Shown here: positions 1 to 4,302 of the stretch, piece by piece | Layout of the letters: the number at the start of each line of letters is the position of its first letter | Numbering within the stretch: the stretch's first letter is position 1 | NCBI GenBank assembly: GCA_007571095.1 | Contig: RKSB01000098.1 | Span: forward strand, 1 to 6,738 | Source of the DNA: K189A clade bacterium | GTDB taxonomy: Bacteria; Pseudomonadota; Gammaproteobacteria; Pseudomonadales; Azotimanducaceae | Length of the DNA stretch: 6,738 nucleotides | Reading direction: 5' to 3' | The notes under the pieces: model-generated | What the model saw: only the letters and a program-made list of their open reading frames with translations | Told to the model about the DNA's origin: nothing | The model's database searches: none | Made by a program: the position numbers and the translations under genes

Positions 1-345
1 GAGTTGACCGGTTATGGTATTCCGCTGTCGCTGATTATCACGGTCACCCTGCTGTCGGTGCTGATTTTTGTGGGCATCGGAATCTGGGCCATTCGAGCGC
101 ATCGGCGACCTGTTTCCGGTATTCCCGAGGGCATGGTGAGTGCCGGTGCCTTGGTCATTGAAGACTTTAACGCCGAGGGATTTGGTCGAGTGCAGGTGCG
201 GGGTGAAATCTGGAAGGCTCGAATCGCATCGTCGCCGCCGCCTGCAAAGGGTGAACGGCTTGAGGTGGAGGAAGTGACCACCGACTCGCTGCTACTGAAA
301 GTAACTCGCCCGTCTCCGAAAGCCGAAGAGAGCGGGGATACCTGA
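1..345 (+). CDS. nfeD: NfeD-family membrane protein, C-terminal part (5' end outside the window)
   Basis: The reading frame is open from the first base to a TGA at 343-345, giving 114 residues, so the gene starts before the window. One strong hydrophobic segment is visible at about residues 7-30 of the fragment (IPLSLIITV... to GIWAI), followed by a basic RAHRR stop-transfer stretch. The remainder is a soluble domain with the NfeD C-terminal pattern: G-x-V near the start, VQVRGEIWKA in the middle and a final LEVEEV...LLLKV strand pair, which fits the small OB-like beta-barrel of this family. NfeD proteins anchor in the membrane and work with SPFH/stomatin-like slipins; the long forms also carry an N-terminal ClpP-like serine protease, and whether this one does cannot be seen. 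A slipin gene does lie downstream at 888, which supports the call, but 542 bases separate the two where the genes are usually adjacent. An internal TTG at 4 is not a credible start because the frame continues upstream. Confidence 0.85.
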   Translation, partial: ELTGYGIPLSLIITVTLLSVLIFVGIGIWAIRAHRRPVSGIPEGMVSAGALVIEDFNAEGFGRVQVRGEIWKARIASSPPPAKGERLEVEEVTTDSLLLKVTRPSPKAEESGDT

Positions 346-369
346 AAAAGAAGAGCCTTTAACAGGCTC
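346..369 (-). terminator. Terminator-like hairpin facing the minus strand, just after nfeD
   Basis: GAGCCT (353-358) and AGGCTC (364-369) form a perfect 6-bp stem with a 5-base loop. Read on the minus strand, the stem is followed at once by TTCTTTTT (complement of 345-352), which is a rho-independent terminator layout. Read on the plus strand it is followed by AGGGAAAAG with no U tract, so it would end nfeD transcripts poorly. It could stop an antisense or minus-strand transcript from the adjacent non-coding stretch, or be a weak bidirectional element. The stem is short, so confidence is moderate. Confidence 0.45.
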
Positions 370-529
370 AGGGAAAAGTCCGGATTTTGCTTCTGAAGCA
401 GGGGCTTTCAACTCCTGGTTGCCGACACCCGTTTTGATTGGCCGAGTCAAGGATGCCTCTTCGGCGTTTGGCAGGCTTCGGGGCTGCTTCGCTTTTCAAT
501 GTGCAGTCCACCGCTCGAAGTCTGGGTGT

Positions 530-558
530 CACCGATTCTTGAGTCATTCAAGACGGTG
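530..558. other. Strong hairpin (11 bp, one 2-base bulge) in the non-coding stretch
   Basis: CACCG (530-534) pairs with CGGTG (554-558). After an AT bulge (535-536), TCTTGA (537-542) pairs with TCAAGA (548-553) around the 5-base loop GTCAT. This is the longest local stem in the intergenic region. It has no T tract after it on either strand, so it is not a terminator and is more likely part of a folded RNA. Its role is unknown. Confidence 0.45.
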
Positions 559-621
559 TCATCAATTTCGGCATCCTTCGGGTCAGGCTATGTATCGCCA
601 GACTCGCGAAAACTGCTCGCC

Positions 622-649
622 GACTCGATTGAGTCTCGATGCCGCATCG
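622..649. other. Pair of adjacent small perfect hairpins
   Basis: GACTC-GATT-GAGTC (622-635) and CGATG-CCG-CATCG (637-649) are two 5-bp stem-loops separated by a single base. Each alone could be chance. Side by side, and close to the 530-558 hairpin, they add to the picture of a structured RNA region. Confidence 0.3.
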
Positions 650-740
650 CATGGTCGGCCCCGAGAGAGGGCAGAGCAGGAGTCAATTTTTTTACTCGAC
701 TCGCCAGTCGTAAGTCGTAAAAGGGTTTGCCGCAGTTGTG

Positions 741-766
741 CCGCTTGTAGACAAGCAGGTTTTTTT
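741..766 (+). terminator. Rho-independent terminator on the plus strand, before the slipin gene
   Basis: GCTTG (743-747) and CAAGC (752-756) form a 5-bp stem with the 4-base loop TAGA. CC (741-742) and GG (758-759) extend it across a single A bulge, and seven consecutive T residues follow at 760-766. This is a standard intrinsic terminator arrangement. It lies 121 bases before the slipin start and 395 bases after the nfeD stop, so it ends whatever is transcribed through the non-coding stretch. It implies that the slipin gene needs its own promoter between about 767 and 870. Confidence 0.65.
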
Positions 767-872
767 GAAAGCCGGATTTTTCCGAAGCCTCGCCCGCCGT
801 CTCTTTTTGCGTCAGCCCCTGCAGATAACGGCGGGGTGTGCTAAGCTTGCCGACTAAAGATTTCGCGCCTGC

Positions 873-876
873 GGAG
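873..876 (+). promoter_or_regulatory. Ribosome binding site for the slipin gene
   Basis: GGAG sits 11 bases before the TTG codon at 888. This favours TTG 888 as the start, giving MEAFSTLF and a complete N-terminal membrane segment. The first in-frame ATG, at 960, would remove the whole hydrophobic anchor. Confidence 0.55.
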
Positions 877-887
877 ACATTCGAACC

Positions 888-1661
888 TTGGAAGCATTCA
901 GCACTCTGTTTATTGTGGCGGCTGTCGTGGTGGCTATTCTGGCCGCCTCGATTCGAGTCATGCGCGAGTATGAACGCGCGGTCATCTTTATGCTCGGTCG
1001 GTTCAGCGGTGTTCGGGGGCCCGGCCTGATCATCGTGCTGCCGGTGATTCAGCAGATGGAAAAGGTGGATGTCCGGACCACGGTCATGGATGTACCGACT
1101 CAGGATCTGATCAGCCGTGACAATGTGTCGGTCAGGGTCAATGCGGTGATCTATTTTCGAGTCGTTGATGCCGAACGTGCCATCGTCAATGTCGAGGACT
1201 ATGTCGATGCCACCAGCCAGCTTGCGCAGACGACCCTGCGTTCGGTGCTGGGTCAACACGAACTGGATGAGCTTCTGGCCTCAAGGGAAAAGCTCAACGA
1301 AGACATTCAGGCAATTCTCGATGAGCAGACAGATTCCTGGGGCATCAAGGTCATCAATGTCGAGATCAAGCATGTTGACATTGATGAAAGCATGATAAGA
1401 GCGATTGCCCGTCAGGCCGAATCAGAACGCGAGCGGCGCGCCAAGGTTATTCACGCCGATGGCGAGGCACAGGCAGCCGAAAAGCTGGTGAACGCCGCCG
1501 AGAGCCTTCAGACTCAGCCTGGTTCCATTCTTCTGCGCTATCTCCAGACCTTGACTGAAATCGCCAGCGGCGACAAAAACTCAACCATCATCTTTCCTAT
1601 TCCCATGGATGTCATGGAGGCACTCAAGAAGTCCTCCTCGCCGGATAAAAAGGGCGACTAG
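888..1661 (+). CDS. Slipin (SPFH/stomatin-like membrane protein), 257 residues
   Basis: Stomatin-like SPFH protein of the slipin type found with NfeD in bacteria; these proteins oligomerise on the inner membrane and are thought to organise microdomains and tune nearby proteases and membrane proteins. One N-terminal hydrophobic anchor is seen at residues 5-22. The SPFH core follows: EYERAVIFMLGRF (28-40), GPGLIIVLPVIQ (44-55), DVPTQDLISRDNVSVRVNAVIYFRV (split across 68-92) and RSVLGQHELDELLASREKL (118-136). A long charged helix rich in E, R and A (about 165-207, including RQAESERERRAKVIHADGEAQA) is the usual coiled-coil oligomerisation segment. The C-terminus carries the family-typical NSTIIFPIPMD (231-241). 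Length is normal for the family. The start is TTG at 888 with GGAG upstream. The gene is complete and leads the downstream series, with the MoxR gene 39 bases after its stop. Confidence 0.93.
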   Translation: MEAFSTLFIVAAVVVAILAASIRVMREYERAVIFMLGRFSGVRGPGLIIVLPVIQQMEKVDVRTTVMDVPTQDLISRDNVSVRVNAVIYFRVVDAERAIVNVEDYVDATSQLAQTTLRSVLGQHELDELLASREKLNEDIQAILDEQTDSWGIKVINVEIKHVDIDESMIRAIARQAESERERRAKVIHADGEAQAAEKLVNAAESLQTQPGSILLRYLQTLTEIASGDKNSTIIFPIPMDVMEALKKSSSPDKKGD

Positions 1662-1683
1662 ACCGCCAGCGCGTCGGCGGTTT
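1661..1683 (+). terminator. Hairpin between slipin and moxR genes; possible attenuator
   Basis: ACCGCC (1662-1667) and GGCGGT (1676-1681) form a perfect 6-bp GC-rich stem with an 8-base loop, extendable by a G-U pair (1661/1682), but only three T residues follow. A competing pairing of GACCG (1661-1665) with CGGTC (1690-1694) is possible and would sit right before the moxR start. It could lower expression of the downstream genes relative to the slipin, or protect the slipin mRNA 3' end. It is too weak to be called a full terminator. Confidence 0.3.
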
Positions 1684-1700
1684 GCTCCCGGTCGAAAACC

Positions 1701-2645
1701 ATGACTACTCAGGATGAGCTTGCAACACTGAGGCAAAAACTCGGTGATCAGAACTATATCTGCGATGAGCGAATTGCGGTCACCCTTTATCTGGCTCGCT
1801 CGCTCGACAAGCCTGTGTTTATTGAGGGTCCGCCCGGTGTCGGCAAAACCCAGCTTGCCCGCAGTTGCGCCGCCGCCCTCGAGCTACCCTTGATTCGGCT
1901 GCAATGCTACGAAGGTCTGGACGAAACTCGGGCCTTGTATGAATGGAAGTATGGCAAGCAGCTGCTTTACACCCAGATGATGAAGTCTTCTGTTGACCGA
2001 ATTCTGCGCCATACCGATACCTTGGAGGAGGGCCTGTCGCGCCTGCATGCCCAGGGTGATGTGTTTTTCTCCAAACCCTTTCTGGAGCCTCGCCCCTTGT
2101 TGCAATCCCTGGAGTCGGCGGCCGGTTGCGTTTTGCTGATTGACGAGATTGACCGGGCCGACGAAGCCTTTGAGGCTCTTCTGCTGGAGGTTCTGTCTGA
2201 TTTTCAGGTGTCTATTCCCGAAATCGGCACTGTTCGGGCGGTCCACAAGCCGATGGTTTTCCTGACCAGCAACAATGTTCGGGAAATGTCCGATGCCCTC
2301 AAACGACGTTGCCTGCACCTGCACATTCCCTTTCCCGATGCTCGGCTTGAAGCAGCTATCGTGCGCGTACACCTGCCGACCATTCACGACAGCCTGTTGA
2401 CTTCGCTGGTCGCCTTTATTCAGCAGTTGAGGACGCTGGATTTGAAGAAACAGCCGTCTGTTTCCGAAACCCTGGACTGGGCCAGAGCACTGATCCTGCT
2501 GGGTGCCGAAGCACTTGACCGTCAGCAGGTCAGCGACACTCTGCATATCATTTTGAAGTACCAGCAGGACATAGAGAGGGTCACCGACGAACTGCCCTCG
2601 ATTCACCAGCGAAGCCTTGCCGATACTCAGGCTTTATTCGGGTGA
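1701..2645 (+). CDS. MoxR-family AAA+ ATPase (CoxD-like), 314 residues
   Basis: AAA+ ATPase of the MoxR family, chaperone-like proteins that work with VWA-domain partners to mature or insert cofactors into enzyme and membrane complexes. Walker A is GPPGVGKT (43-50), Walker B is VLLIDEIDRAD (144-154), sensor 1 is FLTSNN (187-192) and an arginine-finger region is KRRC (201-204). The C-terminal lid helices include PSVSETLDWARAL (252-264), a MoxR signature region. Length is normal for the family. ATG at 1701 is the only possible start, since no ATG, GTG or TTG lies between it and an in-frame TAG at 1659. There is no clear Shine-Dalgarno sequence, so translation may depend partly on the slipin gene upstream. 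The stop TGA (2643-2645) overlaps a GTG start (2642-2644). Its last 98 codons are duplicated immediately downstream. The adjacent CoxE-like gene makes the CoxD-like assignment natural; the client is not known. Confidence 0.93.
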   Translation: MTTQDELATLRQKLGDQNYICDERIAVTLYLARSLDKPVFIEGPPGVGKTQLARSCAAALELPLIRLQCYEGLDETRALYEWKYGKQLLYTQMMKSSVDRILRHTDTLEEGLSRLHAQGDVFFSKPFLEPRPLLQSLESAAGCVLLIDEIDRADEAFEALLLEVLSDFQVSIPEIGTVRAVHKPMVFLTSNNVREMSDALKRRCLHLHIPFPDARLEAAIVRVHLPTIHDSLLTSLVAFIQQLRTLDLKKQPSVSETLDWARALILLGAEALDRQQVSDTLHIILKYQQDIERVTDELPSIHQRSLADTQALFG

Positions 2646-2649
2646 CAAA
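2352..2649. repeat. Tandem repeat, copy 1 (C-terminal end of moxR plus stop/start overlap)
   Basis: This segment aligns without gaps to 2651-2948, with 278 of 298 bases identical by hand alignment (about 93%) and a period of 299. It covers the codons for moxR residues 218-314, the TGA stop, the overlapping GTG and the next bases ACAAA. Eleven of the 20 mismatches fall in 2549-2587, while about 65 bases (roughly 2434-2500) are identical. The period is not a multiple of 3, so the second copy lies in a different frame from moxR. Confidence 0.95.
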
Positions 2650-2944
2650 GGCAGCTATCGTGCGCATACACCTGCCGACCATTCACGACAGCCTGCTGAC
2701 TTCGCTGGTCGCCGTTATTCAGCAGTTGAGAACGCTGGATTTGAAGAAACAGCCGTCTGTTTCCGAAACCCTGGACTGGGCCAGAGCACTGATCCTGCCG
2801 AGTGCCGAAGCACTTGACCGTCAGCAGGTCAGCGACACTCTGCATATTCTCCTCAAATACCAGCAGGACATCGAAAGAGTCATCGCCGAACTGCCCTCGA
2901 TTCACCAGCGAAGCCTTGCTGGGACTCAGGCTTTATTCGGGTGA
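2642..2944 (+). CDS. 100-residue ORF: duplicated MoxR C-terminal lid subdomain
   Basis: GTG at 2642 opens a frame of 100 codons that is open throughout and ends at TGA 2942-2944. Residues 1-3 (MTK) match the first residues of the downstream VWA protein. From residue 4 onward the protein matches MoxR residues 218-314 with eight substitutions (V/I, F/V, L/P, G/S, I/L, T/I, D/A, D/G). It lacks Walker A, Walker B and sensor 1, so it cannot be an ATPase. It keeps the SVSETLDWARAL and LLKYQQDIER helices of the lid region. It overlaps moxR by GTGA (2642-2645) and the VWA gene by GTGA (2941-2944), so it could be translated by termination-reinitiation, and its upstream CAGG is the same weak site as that of the VWA gene. 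Nine further codons differ only synonymously and 10 of 20 mismatches are at third positions, mildly consistent with coding constraint. It may instead be a translated by-product of the duplication, or an assembly artefact. No function is known. Confidence 0.5.
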   Translation: MTKAAIVRIHLPTIHDSLLTSLVAVIQQLRTLDLKKQPSVSETLDWARALILPSAEALDRQQVSDTLHILLKYQQDIERVIAELPSIHQRSLAGTQALFG

Positions 2945-2948
2945 CAAA
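2651..2948. repeat. Tandem repeat, copy 2
   Basis: Second copy of the 298-base unit, separated from copy 1 by the single base G at 2650. The match begins at GCAGCTATCG and runs through the stop/start overlap to ACAAA, after which the unique VWA coding sequence begins. The left junction (AAAG|GCAG) shares only a few bases with the sequence before copy 1 (TGAA|GCAG), so there is at most slight microhomology. There is no IS end or longer flanking direct repeat. Confidence 0.95.
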
Positions 2949-4302
2949 ACTTGCACACTCGGCAGAAGACAGGGCACCTTTAAGCGAAGGTTTTCTTCGC
3001 TTTATGGCTGCCCTTCGAACGGCCAGCCTGCCGGTTTCACCGGCGGATTCGCTGGATGCCCTGAAGGCGGCTCGGCAACTCGGGTTTGCGAACAGGCAAC
3101 TGTTGCGGACGGGTCTGAGCTGCATACTGGCCAAAAGCGAGCAGGAGAGGGGGGTTTTCGAAGAGGTTTTTGACCGCTTTTTCGCGCCTCCACAGACGGA
3201 TGTAGCAGCCGACGACAATGCATCTGCTCATGACCTGCCGCCCATCAATTCTTCCCTTGAATCACCGCTCGGACAAATGCTGATGGCCGGTGACTCAGTC
3301 GCCCTGACTCAGCAGATGGTGCTTGCCGGCCGCCAGCAGAAGGTCGAGCAGATTGAGTTCTTTACTCAGAAGGGCCTGTATGCTCGAAGGATACTTGAAG
3401 CCATGGGGCTTTTGAGTATGGAGCAAAATCTGGACTCGCTGGCACCCTCCGAACAGGCCCTGCTTCGAGAGCGGTTGGCTGTTCTTCGAGGCAGAGTGCA
3501 GGATTATGTCGAACAGCAGTTTCTGACCCACGCCGATTCCACCGGTCGTCGTCTTAGAGAGTCGTTGCTTCGGCAGGTCAAGTTATCCAATGCCGACGCC
3601 CGAACAATTGAACAGATGCAGCCGGTGATCGAGAGAATGGCTCGCCGACTGCGCACCCTGTACCGCCATTCTCGGCGCAAACAAAAGGGCCGGCTGGACG
3701 TACCGGCCACCCTTCGAGCCAACAATGGCCTGGACGGCTTGCCCTTTCATCTACGCTGGCGTTACCGCCATCGAAAGCGCGCCCACCTGTTCGTCATCTG
3801 CGACCTTTCGGGCTCCATGCGTCGCTCCGTCAAGTTTATGCTGATGCTGCTGTACGCCCTGCAACTGGTGTTGCCGAAAATTCGCAGCTTTGGCTTTGTT
3901 GACCGCCTGAACGAGACCACGGACCTGTTTGATGGCGAGCCCTTTGAGCAGGCGATGCAGAAGATGATTGAACGTTGTAGCGGCGGCAGCACGGATTACG
4001 CCCGGTCATTGGCGGACTTTGAAAACCTGTGCGGTAACGATCTGACAAGCCGAAGTACGTTGATCATTCTGGGTGACGGTCGCAACAATTACGCAAATCC
4101 GGAAAACCAACGGCTGGCCAGACTCTACCGCCGCTGTCGCCGGCTGATATGGCTGAATCCCGAGTCCCGCTATCTCTGGTTCAGCGGCGATTCTGCGATG
4201 CGAGACTATCTGCCTTACTGCCATCAGGCGAACACCTGCTCGACCCTTGACCAGTTGGAACGTTTCGCCGATCGTCTGCTGGCCGCACATTACAGCGCTT
4301 GA
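2941..4302 (+). CDS. CoxE-like VWA-domain protein, 453 residues
   Basis: VWA-domain protein of the CoxE-like family, the usual partner of MoxR/CoxD-type ATPases in metal-centre or complex maturation. The N-terminal region has the family pattern LRFMAALRTASLPVSPADSL (19-38). The middle (about 135-250) is helical and strongly charged. The segment RLDVPATLRANNG (251-263) leads into the VWA fold at about 282-410. The metal-ion-dependent adhesion site is complete: DLSGSM (288-293), the threonine in GGSTDY (T351) and the aspartate in GDG (D379). RLIWLNPE (401-408) followed by W413 and GDSAM is a typical CoxE ending. There is no signal peptide or membrane segment, so it is cytoplasmic. The start is GTG 2941, overlapping the preceding stop; the ATG at 3004 would remove the conserved N-terminus. 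CAGG ending 10 bases before GTG is a weak ribosome site. The stop TGA (4300-4302) overlaps the ATG of the next gene by one base. Confidence 0.92.
   Translation: MTKLAHSAEDRAPLSEGFLRFMAALRTASLPVSPADSLDALKAARQLGFANRQLLRTGLSCILAKSEQERGVFEEVFDRFFAPPQTDVAADDNASAHDLPPINSSLESPLGQMLMAGDSVALTQQMVLAGRQQKVEQIEFFTQKGLYARRILEAMGLLSMEQNLDSLAPSEQALLRERLAVLRGRVQDYVEQQFLTHADSTGRRLRESLLRQVKLSNADARTIEQMQPVIERMARRLRTLYRHSRRKQKGRLDVPATLRANNGLDGLPFHLRWRYRHRKRAHLFVICDLSGSMRRSVKFMLMLLYALQLVLPKIRSFGFVDRLNETTDLFDGEPFEQAMQKMIERCSGGSTDYARSLADFENLCGNDLTSRSTLIILGDGRNNYANPENQRLARLYRRCRRLIWLNPESRYLWFSGDSAMRDYLPYCHQANTCSTLDQLERFADRLLAAHYSA

Larger units (their letters stand above)
346..887. other. 542-base stretch without a convincing protein gene; candidate structured RNA region
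   Basis: No ORF here gives a protein with recognisable motifs; the longest frames are rich in Arg, Ser and Cys and look random. The stretch is crowded with short inverted repeats: 399-404/412-417 (6 bp with one G-U), 530-534/554-558 plus 537-542/548-553 (11 bp in total), 622-626/631-635 (5 bp) and 637-641/645-649 (5 bp). There is a possible long-range pairing of GACACCC (424-430) with GGGTGTC (524-530), although its last base is shared with the 530-558 stem. A good plus-strand terminator lies at 741-766 and a minus-strand one at 346-369. I could not identify a known RNA family or a strong sigma-70 promoter on either strand. It could be a long 3' UTR or 3'-derived small RNA of nfeD, an independent small RNA on either strand, or a decayed gene. 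Confidence 0.35.

Noticed and set aside
370..390. Resemblance to the conserved GAGGAAAGTCCGG block of RNase P RNA
   Set aside because: GGGAAAAGTCCGG is close, but the surrounding stems and the other conserved rnpB blocks are missing, and the space up to the terminator does not fit the known fold. Judged a chance match.
680..697. T-run at 687-693 as a possible terminator
   Set aside because: The nearest useful stem (658-661 with 669-672) is only 4 bp and lies 14 bases before the T-run, so the layout does not fit an intrinsic terminator.
419..844. A 141-codon plus-strand ORF in the intergenic region
   Set aside because: The translation is rich in Arg, Ser, Cys and Phe with no domain or membrane pattern, has no ribosome site, and runs through the hairpins and the terminator at 741-766. 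It looks like a chance frame.
767..887. Sigma-70 promoter for the slipin operon
   Set aside because: One is expected after the terminator, and TTGAAA at 765-770 resembles a -35 box, but no acceptable -10 hexamer follows at 16-18 bases. No site is specific enough to report.
588..1259. A 223-codon minus-strand ORF
   Set aside because: More than half lies antisense to the clearly real slipin gene, and the translation is compositionally odd (many His, Asp and Arg) with no recognisable motif. It is a shadow of the coding strand.
1884..2606. A 240-codon minus-strand ORF and its repeat-copy counterpart at 2627-2905
   Set aside because: Both are antisense to moxR and its duplicated end, and their similarity to each other is explained by the tandem repeat. 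They are rich in Gln and Asn, as expected for reverse reading of CTG- and GTT-rich codons.
2352..2948. Insertion sequence or mobile element as the source of the repeat
   Set aside because: There are no terminal inverted repeats, no transposase and no target-site duplication. The unit is simply the end of moxR in tandem, so unequal recombination, replication slippage or an assembly error explains it better.
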